From: an uncultured Pseudohongiella sp.
GTDB taxonomy: Bacteria; Pseudomonadota; Gammaproteobacteria; Pseudomonadales; Pseudohongiellaceae
NCBI GenBank assembly: GCA_902537815.1
Contig: CACBCS010000003.1
Location: 91,320 to 155,319 of the forward strand
Direction: 5' to 3'
DNA: 64,000 nucleotides
Under the pieces are notes generated by a model. The model did not search any database, was not told where the DNA came from, and worked only from the letters and a program-made list of their open reading frames with translations. The position numbers were made by a program, and so were the translations under genes. Positions within the stretch are counted from its first letter, which is position 1; every line of letters begins with the position of its first letter. Shown piece by piece: positions 30,655-41,926 of the stretch.

Positions 30655-33138
30655 ATGACCAACGACGACATGTTTGCCTACAATCCACAGCAGGTGGAAA
30701 CTGAGGCTCAAGCCTACTGGGACGCTCACAGCTCTTTCAAAGCCACGGAAGACCCTGACAAAGAGAAATTCTACTGCCTGTCCATGTTCCCCTATCCTAG
30801 CGGCCATCTGCACATGGGGCACGTGCGCAACTACACCATCGGAGACGCTATCTCCCGCTTTCAGCGCATGCTGGGCAAAAATGTCCTGCAACCTATGGGC
30901 TGGGACGCGTTCGGACTGCCGGCAGAGAATGCGGCCATGCAGAACAAGGTCCCCCCTGCCAGCTGGACTTACAGCAACATAGATTATATGCGAGACCAAC
31001 TCCAGAAATTAGGTTATGCCTATGACTGGGGAAGGGAATTAGCCACCTGCCACCGTGATTATTACAAATGGGAGCAGTGGTTTTTTACCCGCCTGTTCGC
31101 TAAAGGGCTGGTGTATAAAAAGGAAGCCGAGGTTAACTGGGATCCGGTCGACCAGACAGTGCTTGCCAATGAACAGGTCGTTGACGGGAGAGGCTGGCGC
31201 TCGGGTGCTCTGGTCGAGCGACGCAATATTCCTCAATGGTTTGTAAAAATCACCGCCATGGCGCAGGAGCTCCTGGACGGTCTGGACAAGCTGGATGGCT
31301 GGCCAGAAAAAGTCAAGATCATGCAAAGCAACTGGATCGGCAGATCTGAGGGTGTGAACCTGGATTTCGAGGTGGCTGACGAAACAGACGAATCACTCAG
31401 GTGTCTCTCAGTCTACACCACCCGTCCTGACACCCTGATGGGCGTCACCTATCTTGCGGTGGCTTCCCAACACCCTGTTGCGAGAAAAGCTGCCGAGACA
31501 AACAGCGAGCTGGCTCAATTCATCGCAGAACAAAATCAGACCAAAGTTGCAGAAGCGGAAATGGCAACCATGGAAAAACTCGGGATGGATACCGGACTGA
31601 AAGCCACCCACCCGATCAGCGGTGACAGCGTACCTATCTATACCGCCAATTTTGTCCTCATGAGTTACGGCTCCGGCGCAGTGATGGCTGTGCCCGGACA
31701 TGATCAGCGGGACTGGGACTTTGCCACAAAATATGGCCTTGAGATCAAGCAGGTCGTAGAGCCGATATCCGATGAGCTGATCTGTGACCTGAGCCGGGAA
31801 GCTTTTGTTGAAAAAGGCAGGCTGATCAATTCCGGCCAGTTCAATGGCCTGACCTTCACCGAAGCATTCGACGCAATCGCGGCCTATCTGACGGAGCGAG
31901 GACGCGGCGAGAAAACCGTCAACTTCCGTTTGCGTGACTGGGGCGTTTCCCGCCAGCGGTATTGGGGAGCACCGATTCCAATGATCAACTGTGACGCCTG
32001 CGGCGCAGTGCCGGTTCCCGAGTCCGAGCTGCCCGTTTTGTTACCCGAAGACATTGAGATCGATGAATCCGGCTCACCGCTCGGCAAAATGGCCGAGTTC
32101 TACGAGACAGAGTGCCCCTCCTGCGGCGCTGCAGCCAGACGGGAGACTGACACTTTTGACACCTTCATGGAATCATCCTGGTATTTTGCGCGGTTTGCCT
32201 GCAAAGATCAGAATAATTCCATGCTAGATGCCAGAGCCAACTACTGGCTCCCGGTGGATCAGTATATCGGAGGTATCGAGCACGCCATTCTTCATCTGCT
32301 GTACGCCCGCTTCTACCATAAGTTACTGCGGGACGAAGGCCTAGTCACCAGCGATGAACCCTTTGCCCGTTTGCTGACGCAGGGTATGGTCCTGAAAGAC
32401 GGTGCCAAGATGTCGAAATCGAAAGGTAACACCGTTGATCCGATGTCCCTGATAGATCGCTACGGCGCAGACACGGTGAGGATGTTCACCATGTTCGCAT
32501 CAGCCCCGGATCAGTCTCTCGACTGGTCTGACAGCGGCGTGGAAGGCAGTTATCGTTTCCTGAAACGCTTCTGGAAGCAGCTTGCGGAACACGAAGCACT
32601 GGCCCTGCCAGAGATGAACAGCCTGACGCTGTCCGCCGAGCAGAAGAAGTTACGACTGAAAAGCCATCAGACACTGGCCAAAGTCACTGACGATTATCAA
32701 CGACGGCACACCTTCAACACTGCGATTGCCGCCACGATGGAATTACTTAACGCGGTTTCAAAATTTGCCGAAAATCACCAGGGTGAAACAGATCACATCG
32801 TTGTACAGGAAGCTCTGGAATTCAGCGTTCTGATGCTGGCTCCAATTGTCCCTCATTTTTGCCATGTCGCCTGGCAGCGACTCGGACACGAAGGCGCGGT
32901 TATGAACGCCCGGTGGCCCGAAGTGGCGGAAAGCGCCCTTGTTCAGGACAGTATGCTGATCGTGCTGCAGGTAAACGGCAGACTGCGCAGCAAAATTGAA
33001 GTCTCCCGGAATATCACCAGGGACGAGCTCGAAAAGTTGGCTCTTGAGGATGAGATCATACAGCGCTTTGTCAGCGAAGGATCGGTGCGAAAAGTTATCG
33101 TTGTCCCGGGGAAACTCGTTAATATCGTTATAGGCTAG
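30655..33138 (+). CDS. leuS: Leucyl-tRNA synthetase
   Basis: [32 protein letters not shown]; 827 aa. Confidence 0.98.
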   Translation: MTNDDMFAYNPQQVETEAQAYWDAHSSFKATEDPDKEKFYCLSMFPYPSGHLHMGHVRNYTIGDAISRFQRMLGKNVLQPMGWDAFGLPAENAAMQNKVPPASWTYSNIDYMRDQLQKLGYAYDWGRELATCHRDYYKWEQWFFTRLFAKGLVYKKEAEVNWDPVDQTVLANEQVVDGRGWRSGALVERRNIPQWFVKITAMAQELLDGLDKLDGWPEKVKIMQSNWIGRSEGVNLDFEVADETDESLRCLSVYTTRPDTLMGVTYLAVASQHPVARKAAETNSELAQFIAEQNQTKVAEAEMATMEKLGMDTGLKATHPISGDSVPIYTANFVLMSYGSGAVMAVPGHDQRDWDFATKYGLEIKQVVEPISDELICDLSREAFVEKGRLINSGQFNGLTFTEAFDAIAAYLTERGRGEKTVNFRLRDWGVSRQRYWGAPIPMINCDACGAVPVPESELPVLLPEDIEIDESGSPLGKMAEFYETECPSCGAAARRETDTFDTFMESSWYFARFACKDQNNSMLDARANYWLPVDQYIGGIEHAILHLLYARFYHKLLRDEGLVTSDEPFARLLTQGMVLKDGAKMSKSKGNTVDPMSLIDRYGADTVRMFTMFASAPDQSLDWSDSGVEGSYRFLKRFWKQLAEHEALALPEMNSLTLSAEQKKLRLKSHQTLAKVTDDYQRRHTFNTAIAATMELLNAVSKFAENHQGETDHIVVQEALEFSVLMLAPIVPHFCHVAWQRLGHEGAVMNARWPEVAESALVQDSMLIVLQVNGRLRSKIEVSRNITRDELEKLALEDEIIQRFVSEGSVRKVIVVPGKLVNIVIG

Positions 33139-33140
33139 CG

Positions 33141-33635
33141 ATGCGCAATACAGCTCTGACATTACTTCTCTTGGTCCTCGCACTTTCGGTACAGGCCTGC
33201 GGATTCACTCTGCGTGGTAATGACGCGATTGTATCGAGCTTTGACAATCTGAACCTTGAGCTGGCGCAACCGCAAAGTGAATTGTCTGCCCTTCTTCAGC
33301 GCAGCCTGCGAGCCGCAGGCGTCTCACTGTCGTCTCAGCAGCTTAAAACTGCCCCGACCCTAAAGGTGAGCAATGAACAGATTTCAACCCGACCGGTATC
33401 GATCAATCCGAGAGCTCGCGCCTCACAGGTTGAACTTAGACTCAGCGTCAACATCGCACTGACAGTCGGCGGAAAGCCGACAATCCCTGACGAGACGCTC
33501 ACCGTTGTCAGAACTTACTTTCAGGATATTGAGAATATTGCCGGCAATCAGGAAGAGGCCCAGATAATTGCCAATGAGCTTCGGCAAGCACTGATTAATC
33601 AACTGATGCGTCGATTAGAATCAACCGCCGAATGA
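33141..33635 (+). CDS. lptE: LPS assembly lipoprotein LptE
   Basis: Lipobox ALSVQAC followed by GFTLRG; between leuS and holA. Confidence 0.93.
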   Translation: MRNTALTLLLLVLALSVQACGFTLRGNDAIVSSFDNLNLELAQPQSELSALLQRSLRAAGVSLSSQQLKTAPTLKVSNEQISTRPVSINPRARASQVELRLSVNIALTVGGKPTIPDETLTVVRTYFQDIENIAGNQEEAQIIANELRQALINQLMRRLESTAE

Positions 33636-34684
33636 AGATCAAGACTGAGCAACTGGCCAGAACACTGAAAGCCGACGCACATCCAGTTTACTGGTTGAGC
33701 GGCGACGAGCCCTTACTGCTGCAGGAAGCCGCCGATCAGGTTCGACGGTATCACCGCGGCGCCGGTTTTGCCGACAGAGAAATCCACACCGTCGAACGGA
33801 ATTTCAACTGGGAGCGGTTCAGACAGTCTTCCGGCAACCTCTCTCTTTTTGCTGAACGTAAAATCATCGAGCTCCGCTTACAGCAACCCAAACTTGAAGA
33901 TGAGGCAAAGCTCGCGCTGGCAGATTTTCTCGAAACCGACAATAGCGATCTGGTCATTTTAATCAGCAGCCCGAAACTTGAGTCCAGCGTCATGCAGACG
34001 AAATGGTTCAAATCAATCGAATCAAGGTCAGTAGTGGTTCAGATATGGCCAATAGACCGTGAAAATCTACCGCGATGGCTGGAGTCAAGGATGTTGCAGG
34101 CGAATATCCATCTGGAACCGGACGCCCTCCAGATATTGATTGATCGTATCGAGGGCAACCTGCTCGCAGCTGTGCAGGAAATCGAAAAATTCAAACTGCT
34201 GGCCGGACCCGCTACCACGATCAAACTTGACGCGCAAACCGTCATGCAGATCGTAGCAGATAATTCTCGCTACAATGCCTATCAACTGGTAGACGCAGCT
34301 CTAATGGGAGATCTGGCACGTACTCAGAAAATCCTGAATGGTTTGCAGGCGGAGGATGTTTATCCTCTTGTTATCCTCGGGGCAGTGACGCGGGAACTCA
34401 GAACGTTACAACCAATGGTAGAGAAACGGGAAAGCGGTCAGCCTCTTACAGCAATCATGCAAACTGCCCGCATATTCTTCAACCGCAAGCAGACAGTCAG
34501 AACAGCAATCTCAAGACTGTCTAGCGCCCTCATCTGGGAACTGCTGGAGCAGGCCCGTCTGGTCGATCAGGCCTGCAAGGGCATGAGCCCGGCCAACCCC
34601 TGGGATGAACTCAGTATGCTGCTGATTCGCCTCAGCGGCAGCCGGGTTAGTACCGCGACTGAGCACCTAGTCGTATCTAATTGA
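33632..34684 (+). CDS. holA: DNA polymerase III delta subunit
   Basis: HPVYWLSGDEPLLLQEAADQVRR; family length and context downstream of lptE. Confidence 0.94.
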   Translation: MKIKTEQLARTLKADAHPVYWLSGDEPLLLQEAADQVRRYHRGAGFADREIHTVERNFNWERFRQSSGNLSLFAERKIIELRLQQPKLEDEAKLALADFLETDNSDLVILISSPKLESSVMQTKWFKSIESRSVVVQIWPIDRENLPRWLESRMLQANIHLEPDALQILIDRIEGNLLAAVQEIEKFKLLAGPATTIKLDAQTVMQIVADNSRYNAYQLVDAALMGDLARTQKILNGLQAEDVYPLVILGAVTRELRTLQPMVEKRESGQPLTAIMQTARIFFNRKQTVRTAISRLSSALIWELLEQARLVDQACKGMSPANPWDELSMLLIRLSGSRVSTATEHLVVSN

Positions 34685-36869
34685 GGCCTCGACGCTCAAG
34701 CAGCGGCAGGATTTGCGCGTCCCGCCCTCTGAAGTTTCGATATAGACCCATGGCGTCACTGCTGCCCCCTTGCGAGAGCAACGACTGTCTGAAATGGTCA
34801 CCATTTTCGCGTCGTAGTCCACCATTTTCACGAAACCACTCCACGGTGTCTGCGTCCAGCACCTCGCTCCAGATGTAGGAATAGTAGCCCGCCGAATAGC
34901 CTCCGATAATATGTGAGAAATAGGTCGCGCGATAGCGAGGAGGGACTTCATCAACCTGAATACCGGCAGCCTCCAGAGCCTGCGCCTCAAAATCCATAAT
35001 CCGTTCGGACGACGGCACTTCATTTACAGTCAGTTGATGCAGAGCCTGATCAACGATAGAGGCTGCCAGATACTCGGTCGTAGCAAAGCCCTGGTTAAAG
35101 GTTTGAGTCGATAACACCTTGTCCAGCAACTCACGAGGCATGGCTTCACCTGTTTCATAGTGCACAGCGTAATTCTCAAGCACCTCCGGCCAGGTAGCCC
35201 ACATTTCATTGACCTGGCTCGGATATTCGACAAAGTCACGAGGAACACTTGTTCCGGAGAAGTAGGGATACTCTACTTGTGAAAACAGACCGTGCAGAGC
35301 ATGTCCAAATTCGTGAAACATCGTGGTTACTTCATCGAAGGTAAGCAGAGTTGGTTCACCAGCAGGTGGCTTCGTAATGTTAAGATGGTTAGCCACCACC
35401 GGTGAAGTTCCCATCAGCGCACTTTGCGAAACATAGGAATTCATCCAGGCCCCACCCCGTTTACTGGGCCTTGCATAGAAATCTGCGATGAACATCCCTA
35501 GCGTTGAGCCGTTGACGTCAATCACCTCAAAGACCCTGACATCCTCCTGGTAAACAGGCAGTTCGTCACGCTCTTCAAAGCGAATCCCGAAAAGCCGTTC
35601 TGCCGTGTAGAAGACGCCACGAGTAAGGACATTATCCAGCTCAAAATACGGCCGCAGCTGATTGGCGTCGAAATTAAACCGTTCCGCCCGCAATTTTTCC
35701 GTGTAGAAATCCCAGTCCCACGCGGCAAGCTGAAAGTCATTCCCCTCCGACTCAATTAAAGCCTGAAGATCATTCGCCTCGCGTCTCACATTGACCACAG
35801 CAGGCGCTGCAAGCTCAGACAGCCTCTGATTAACCGCCTCCACGGTCTGAGCGGTTTGATTGGCCAGGATAAACTCAGCGTGATTTTCGAATCCCAGCAA
35901 TGCCGAGCGCTCTGCTCTGAGACTCAGAACTTTTGAGAGAACCTCCCGGTTATCAAATTCCCCTCCCCGGCTGCCACGGGACAAAGACGTTTCATAAATC
36001 CGTTGCCGGATACCCCTGTTCTGCAGGCTGGCCAGGGCCGGCTGACCACTGGTATTCAGCAGAGGGATCACGTACTTTCCCGGAAGGTCGCGTTCAGCAG
36101 CTTCCTCACTGGCTGCCTGCTTCAATGCTTCATCCAACCCCGTCATTTCTTCTTCAGAATCGACAACGATTGCCAGATCATTGACTTCACTCAGGACATT
36201 CTGGCTGAACTGCGTCTGCAGGGTCGCCATCTCGGCGTTGATCTCCCGCATTCTGTCCTGCTCCGACTCAGTCAGAGCAGCTCCGGCCCTGACAAAGTCA
36301 AGATGGTACTGCTCCAACAGGCGCAGCGCCTCAGGCTTGAGAGCCAGCTCCTGTCGCTGATCAAACAAGGTTTGTATCCTGGCGAACAGGGCACGATTCA
36401 ACAAAATGGCGTCACTGTGTGCAGCCAACTGGGGCGCAAGCTGTTGCTGCAGCGACCGGATCTCGTCATTGGTATGCGCGCTGCTCATGCTGAAAAATAC
36501 CCGGGACACACGGTCGAGCATCTGACCGGACAGTTCCAGCGCGAAAATCGTGTTTTCAAAATCAGGGTCCTCACCCAGACTGGCTATGCCCTCAACTTCG
36601 GCTAATTGTTCAGCCATACCGCGCTCAAAAGCCGGCAAGTAATGACCGGTCTGAATCAGGTCAAATTGGGGATAATTCAGAATTAGCGGACTCGCCTCGA
36701 AAAATGGATTTGCCGTCACGGCAGAGACATCGGTGTTTTCGGACATAGCAGACTCGCTGGATTGAACCGATACAGGATTATTGACGCTGGGTGTTTGCGG
36801 TTCAGAGCACGCGACCAGACCAACCGTGAGTATTGCCGGTGCCGCCAGAGATAAAATTTGGATTCTCAT
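34677..36869 (-). CDS. M3 family zinc metallopeptidase, predicted lipoprotein
   Basis: HEFGHALHGLFS; LVACSEPQTP lipobox. Confidence 0.92.
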   Translation of the reverse strand: MRIQILSLAAPAILTVGLVACSEPQTPSVNNPVSVQSSESAMSENTDVSAVTANPFFEASPLILNYPQFDLIQTGHYLPAFERGMAEQLAEVEGIASLGEDPDFENTIFALELSGQMLDRVSRVFFSMSSAHTNDEIRSLQQQLAPQLAAHSDAILLNRALFARIQTLFDQRQELALKPEALRLLEQYHLDFVRAGAALTESEQDRMREINAEMATLQTQFSQNVLSEVNDLAIVVDSEEEMTGLDEALKQAASEEAAERDLPGKYVIPLLNTSGQPALASLQNRGIRQRIYETSLSRGSRGGEFDNREVLSKVLSLRAERSALLGFENHAEFILANQTAQTVEAVNQRLSELAAPAVVNVRREANDLQALIESEGNDFQLAAWDWDFYTEKLRAERFNFDANQLRPYFELDNVLTRGVFYTAERLFGIRFEERDELPVYQEDVRVFEVIDVNGSTLGMFIADFYARPSKRGGAWMNSYVSQSALMGTSPVVANHLNITKPPAGEPTLLTFDEVTTMFHEFGHALHGLFSQVEYPYFSGTSVPRDFVEYPSQVNEMWATWPEVLENYAVHYETGEAMPRELLDKVLSTQTFNQGFATTEYLAASIVDQALHQLTVNEVPSSERIMDFEAQALEAAGIQVDEVPPRYRATYFSHIIGGYSAGYYSYIWSEVLDADTVEWFRENGGLRRENGDHFRQSLLSQGGSSDAMGLYRNFRGRDAQILPLLERRGLN

Positions 36870-37116
36870 AGGGTAGAAAGATGTCAGTCCTTAAAACAGC
36901 CACATAGGGCGCCGGGGTAACAGAGTTTAGCTGGCAATGCGCTGCCAACGGTAAATACCAAAGCCAGGACTCAGCGCCGGTACCCCGCAGGCGCACTCCG
37001 GGTATTCTAACGGCTTTCTCGACAAGTCGCAGCCATTCGATCATTGCTTACCGTGAAATCGTCAGCGGGCTCAGTGGGCGATTAAGCGAATCAGGCATCC
37101 GGCCTCGCACCAAACG

Positions 37117-37983
37117 CTATGCCCCCAGCTGACGGGCAAGGTCGAGAAAGCTTTCCGCATCAAAATCAAACTCGTCCGCTGTATTCCGCTCTCTGATCCG
37201 CTCTTCCCCCCATTCGAGAGGCCGGTAAACATAGGCCGTTTTTAAGCCTGCTTGTGCTGCCGCACGCAAGTCTCCAGGGTGTGCAGCGACCATCAAGACC
37301 TGAGCGGGCTGTAAATTCAGCAAATCCACGGCTTTCAGATACGCCCTCCGTTCTGGCTTGTAATGCTGCGCAAGCTCGGCGGAAAACACCGCGTCCCAGG
37401 GTAATCCTGCGTGCTTTGCCATGTTGGTCAACAAGGACACGTTGCCATTCGATAAGGTCGCAATGATAAATTGACTCTTCAGTCGATTCAGACCTCCTAC
37501 CGTATCAGGCCAGGGAGACAATCGGTGCCAGGCACGGTTGAGGTAATCAACTTCAGCTTCGGAAAGGCTATCGAGGCCGAACTCAATGACCAAATCATCC
37601 AAAATCATTCGGTGAAGATCATCAATGTCGGTCCAAGGAAGCTCTCCCGAGCGAACTTTGTTCATGGCGGGTCCGTAGCCTGCCCGCCAGCTGTCCGCAA
37701 ATGCGCCCCAATCGACCTGCAGGTTTTTTTGCTGTGCGAGCAGTCTGCCCTCTCTAATGATGGAAGAGCGCCAGTCAACAACGGTACCGAAGACATCAAA
37801 AAGCAGCGCCCTGATGCCTGTACGTTGAGAAGAAGAACTGTCCGTCTCCGCTCCCAGTAGAGGAAACGCGGTCATGAGGGAAGAGAGCCCCATAAACTGC
37901 AACGCTTTTCGCCTACGGTCAAACCGGCCAGTTGCCTCAGAGTCAGGAGCAGAAACCTCATTTTTGGTATCGAAATGGCGCAT
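37117..37983 (-). CDS. Haloacid dehalogenase type II (HAD superfamily) with putative TAT signal
   Basis: ALLFDVFGTVVDWRSSIIREG; ATLSNGNVSLL; N-terminal DRRRKALQFMGLSSLMTAFPLLGAE. Confidence 0.86.
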   Translation of the reverse strand: MRHFDTKNEVSAPDSEATGRFDRRRKALQFMGLSSLMTAFPLLGAETDSSSSQRTGIRALLFDVFGTVVDWRSSIIREGRLLAQQKNLQVDWGAFADSWRAGYGPAMNKVRSGELPWTDIDDLHRMILDDLVIEFGLDSLSEAEVDYLNRAWHRLSPWPDTVGGLNRLKSQFIIATLSNGNVSLLTNMAKHAGLPWDAVFSAELAQHYKPERRAYLKAVDLLNLQPAQVLMVAAHPGDLRAAAQAGLKTAYVYRPLEWGEERIRERNTADEFDFDAESFLDLARQLGA

Positions 37984-38028
37984 AGCTAAGGTGCCTCTGT
38001 TTACTCAATATCAGGATCAATAGAACAT

Positions 38029-38051
38029 CAGCATACCTATTTGGTATGCTG
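38029..38051. promoter_or_regulatory. Perfect 9-bp inverted repeat CAGCATACC-tattt-GGTATGCTG in a divergent intergenic region
   Basis: Read directly; lies between the HAD start (37983, minus) and the aminotransferase start (38096, plus). Confidence 0.6.
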
Positions 38052-38095
38052 ACGCAAAGCCTAAATCAATCCAGATATGCCGAATCGTCGCTCCT

Positions 38096-39265
38096 ATGAT
38101 TGACCTAGAAACCGTTCGGGCTGAGACACCCGGATGCGACAACATCCTCCATTTCAACAATGCCGGATGCGCGCTGAGCCCGCATCCTGTCATCGATTCG
38201 GTGATCAGCCATCTTCAGCTTGAGCAGCGGATCGGCGGATACGAAGCGGCCTCACAGGCTGAAAAAGAAGTCGCCAATTTCTACACCCAGATGGCACAAC
38301 TGCTTAATTGCGAAAGTTCAGAAATTGCGTTTATGGAGAGCGCGACGCGGGCATGGCAATCCGCACTGTTGTCACTGGACCTCAAAGCAGGAGACGAAAT
38401 CATCACCGCTGGCAACGAGTATGTTGGGAACTACCTCAGCTTACTTGCACTAGCCCGCCATCGAGGTATCAGGTTCCAGACGCTTGCCCTTGGCGCTGAC
38501 GGTCTCATCAAGGCTGAAGAGCTCGAAAATCAGTTAAGCACAAAAACACGGGCCATCGTAGTCACCCACATTGCCAGCCAGCGGGGAGATATCCAAGACA
38601 TCAAGGCAATCGCTGAAATCGCCCAGTCAGAAGGCATTTGCCTCATAGTAGACGCGTGTCAGTCCGTTGGCCAGTTGCCTCTAGATTTGCAGGAGATCAA
38701 ATGCGATTTTCTCTGCGGCACCGGACGGAAATACTTGAGAGGTCCCAGAGGGACCGGGTTTTTATTCGCGCGCAATCAGAGCACGGCAAGCTTCACTCCA
38801 CCCGTGTTAGATTTACAGTCTGCCTCTTGGGACGCTGCAGAAAGCTTTACGGTAAAGAAGAGCGCCGGCCGGTTCGAAAGCTTTGAACGCAATCTCGCAG
38901 GCCAGATTGGATTGGGTCGGGCCGCTGAGTATGCCAATGCACTGGGCATGACACATATTGCGGCCCGTATTCAGAGTCTGGCTGAGAAACTGGTGACTGG
39001 GCTTCAGAATCTTCAGGGGGTTCAAGTGCATGAATTGAATGAGCCCCGATCAGGGATTGTGACTTTTAGCAAAACCGGCACAGCAGCTGGGGCGCTTCAG
39101 ATCCATCTGCATCAACGGGGCATCAATACATCGACCAGTAAAAAAAACAATGCAAGACTGGATCTGGACCGAGAGACGCAAGGAGACGTTATCAGGGCTT
39201 CTTTGCATTATTACAACACCAACAGTGAGATTGAACGCTTCATTCAGGTCATTGACCACTTCTGA
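38096..39265 (+). CDS. Class V aminotransferase (PLP-dependent)
   Basis: HFNNAGCALSPHPV; CLIVDACQSVGQLPLDLQEIKCDFLCGTGRKYLRGPRGTGFLF. Confidence 0.9.
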   Translation: MIDLETVRAETPGCDNILHFNNAGCALSPHPVIDSVISHLQLEQRIGGYEAASQAEKEVANFYTQMAQLLNCESSEIAFMESATRAWQSALLSLDLKAGDEIITAGNEYVGNYLSLLALARHRGIRFQTLALGADGLIKAEELENQLSTKTRAIVVTHIASQRGDIQDIKAIAEIAQSEGICLIVDACQSVGQLPLDLQEIKCDFLCGTGRKYLRGPRGTGFLFARNQSTASFTPPVLDLQSASWDAAESFTVKKSAGRFESFERNLAGQIGLGRAAEYANALGMTHIAARIQSLAEKLVTGLQNLQGVQVHELNEPRSGIVTFSKTGTAAGALQIHLHQRGINTSTSKKNNARLDLDRETQGDVIRASLHYYNTNSEIERFIQVIDHF

Positions 39266-39338
39266 CTACGACACCGGAGACAGCGCGAAAGGCCGCTTGC
39301 ATCAGCGACGCCCAGCAATTCGAGGCCGCCTGATCTGA

Positions 39339-40679
39339 TTACTGGAAGTACACTACAAGTATCGCGACCGGGCAGATAAATTTGACGTAGAACGGCCAGA
39401 TTTTCCAGAAAATTCCTGACTCGACTTTAGGGCACCCCTGTTTAAGTTCCTTAAGAATTTCACTGCGCTGCCAGATCCAAGCAGCAAAAATACAAAAGGC
39501 GAATCCCAGAAGCGGCTGACTCACCTCAGTTGTCACTGTCACCACAAGATCGAAAAGCGGATCGAAGTTAAAGACAATAATTAACGAGATGACAGTAATG
39601 ATGGATCCTATGAGGATGGCCGCCCGACGACGTTCAAGCCCATGATGTTCAACTGCGTAGGCGACCGGTACCTCCAGCATAGAAATAGATGACGTCAAAG
39701 AGGCAATCGTCATCAGCGCGAAAAAGGCAATGGCGACAAATACCCCGATGGCACCCATGGTAGTGAACAACGAGGGCAACACTGAAACAATCAGTCCTGG
39801 TCCGGCGATCAAGCCGCCCGCGTCATCATATATTTCCACACCACTGGCAAGCGCGACATACATAGCCGGCAAAATCAGCATTCCTGCCAACACTGCGATG
39901 CCGACATCAAGCAGCGCGACCAGACTGCCGATTGTGGGCAGGTTTTCCTTGCTACTGATGTAGGAACCATAAATCAGCATCGTACCCACCCCCAAGGACA
40001 AGGAAAAAAAAGCTTGACCCATCGCATCAACAAGCAGCGAAGGGTCTGCTATCAGAGAAAAATCCGGGATGAGATAGGCACGGAGTCCATCCATAGCGCC
40101 CGGCAACGTCAGGACATACACAATAAGCAAAAGAAGAATCACAATCAGAGACGGCATCAGACGCGAAGCCCATTTCTCAATACCTTCCTTAACGCCCGCG
40201 CTGATGATGTAAATGGTCAGCAACATGAATAACACCACGAACAGGCTGTTCCGCATGACCGCATCAGCGGTCAGCCAGGCTGACAGTTGCGAAGCGCCCA
40301 ACAAACGGGCAATCGGATCGAAGAAAAATGCGATCATCCAGCCACTGACGATGCCGTAAAAACTTAGGATAAAACTGACCGTGACAATACCGATGAATCC
40401 TACCAGCAAGGCAGCAAGCCGTGTCTTGTTGCCGGAGGATATCGTGCGCAGTGCCGTGACTGCATTGGCTCTGGCATAGCGCCCGATGATGAGCTCGGCC
40501 ATGAGCGCCGGATAGGCCAGAGCAAAGGCCAGAATCAGATACGTGAATAAAAAAGCTGCTCCGCCATTAGAGGCCGCGTTCGTCGGGAACCCCCAGATGT
40601 TTCCCAGACCAACCGCCGAGCCGGATGCAGCCATCAAAAATCCGAAACGGGACGTGAATTCACCTCGGGGAGCCGCCAT
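39339..40679 (-). CDS. Neurotransmitter:sodium symporter (NSS) family transporter
   Basis: FTSRFGFLMAASGSAVGLGNIWGFPTNAASNGGAAFLFTYL signature. Confidence 0.93.
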   Translation of the reverse strand: MAAPRGEFTSRFGFLMAASGSAVGLGNIWGFPTNAASNGGAAFLFTYLILAFALAYPALMAELIIGRYARANAVTALRTISSGNKTRLAALLVGFIGIVTVSFILSFYGIVSGWMIAFFFDPIARLLGASQLSAWLTADAVMRNSLFVVLFMLLTIYIISAGVKEGIEKWASRLMPSLIVILLLLIVYVLTLPGAMDGLRAYLIPDFSLIADPSLLVDAMGQAFFSLSLGVGTMLIYGSYISSKENLPTIGSLVALLDVGIAVLAGMLILPAMYVALASGVEIYDDAGGLIAGPGLIVSVLPSLFTTMGAIGVFVAIAFFALMTIASLTSSISMLEVPVAYAVEHHGLERRRAAILIGSIITVISLIIVFNFDPLFDLVVTVTTEVSQPLLGFAFCIFAAWIWQRSEILKELKQGCPKVESGIFWKIWPFYVKFICPVAILVVYFQ

Positions 40680-40798
40680 GACGCCAATTCTCTTTTATTT
40701 GTATTTTGTGTTTCCCGCTAGTCGTCCAGTTGTCTTAGAGCCCGACGCGGATCCCGACATGAAGAGTAAATCAAAGCCAAGAGCGCGTAAATGAAGTC

Positions 40799-41752
40799 TT
40801 ATTGATCGTAGGAGACCAGCGTGAAAATCAGTGCGTCCGGGTCGGTTAGCTCGAACAGCACATTGCTCAGAACCATAACCTGGCCATTCTGATTGACTTC
40901 AAGCGAGGGGATCCGCAGCCGATTGTCTGAAGCGGAATATGTGGCTATGCCAGAAAAGCTGGTGCGGGCGATGACAGAGCCCGGGTCGACTTGTAATTGC
41001 AACCCGCTGCTGGACGGAATCTGGCGCAGGTAAAGGCTTACGATATCTTCGTCATTATTGACGTTAACGGATGTAATCAATAACCCCGAATTTGACTCAA
41101 AAACGTGGGCCGCCTCGCTGTAGCGCTCGACAACCGATACGTTCATGTAAACCAGATCGCGAGGGTCATTATAAACCCCGGTTATAAAGGGCGCATCCTG
41201 GGCCTTGAAGCCGAGGCTGATTTTGTTCAGACCGTTAATCGTGTCGAGTACCGCCATACCGTTACCAAGAACGCTGCCAAACACGGTGAAACCACCGTTT
41301 GATGTATCCAGTGAGGTATTGTCACTGAGATTCACAAACCATTGGTTGGTTGCACTGTCGGGATCGCCATCTATCTTGGCCATGGCTACGGTGCCTCTGA
41401 TATTAGAGGCACCGAATTCGTTAATCACCGGAGGGTCTGTCGGAACATCGACAGGTCCCACATAAGGCTGAAATCTGTAGGCCCCGCCCTGTACAACAAA
41501 GTCATCGGGCACCCGATGCAGGTAGGTGGCATTGTAGTCTCCGCGTCTGACGTAATTCAGAAAGTTCTGAACCGTAGCCGGTGCCGACTCATCGAGAAAC
41601 TCTATCGAGTAATCGCCGACAGAGGTACTCACCCTGACAATCGTGCCGGCCTGCCCAGAGGCACTGAAAGCCAAAATAACGACGCAACCGAGCAATCCCA
41701 CCAATCGGCGCAGCAACAGAAGTCGACGCAAATGAAAGTCTGAAATGAACAC
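40799..41752 (-). CDS. Exported cyclophilin-type peptidyl-prolyl isomerase with C-terminal extension
   Basis: VSTSVGDYSIEFLDESAPATVQNFLNYVRRGDYNATYLHRVPDDFVVQGGAY; GTVAMAKIDGDPDSATNQWFVNL. Confidence 0.88.
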   Translation of the reverse strand: MFISDFHLRRLLLLRRLVGLLGCVVILAFSASGQAGTIVRVSTSVGDYSIEFLDESAPATVQNFLNYVRRGDYNATYLHRVPDDFVVQGGAYRFQPYVGPVDVPTDPPVINEFGASNIRGTVAMAKIDGDPDSATNQWFVNLSDNTSLDTSNGGFTVFGSVLGNGMAVLDTINGLNKISLGFKAQDAPFITGVYNDPRDLVYMNVSVVERYSEAAHVFESNSGLLITSVNVNNDEDIVSLYLRQIPSSSGLQLQVDPGSVIARTSFSGIATYSASDNRLRIPSLEVNQNGQVMVLSNVLFELTDPDALIFTLVSYDQ

Positions 41753-41926
41753 GGTAATTTCCGCCTGAATGAGCGCTCGCAGGATAGGTCAACTGCCGAA
41801 AAACATCAACATATTCAATAACCAATACAAAGAGTTTGACACTCAGCTTATTTTTCTCTGCAGCTCTATTCTAAGTTATCATACGTCGGTCCAGACGGGT
41901 TAAATGGACATTAACTTTCTGCCACT

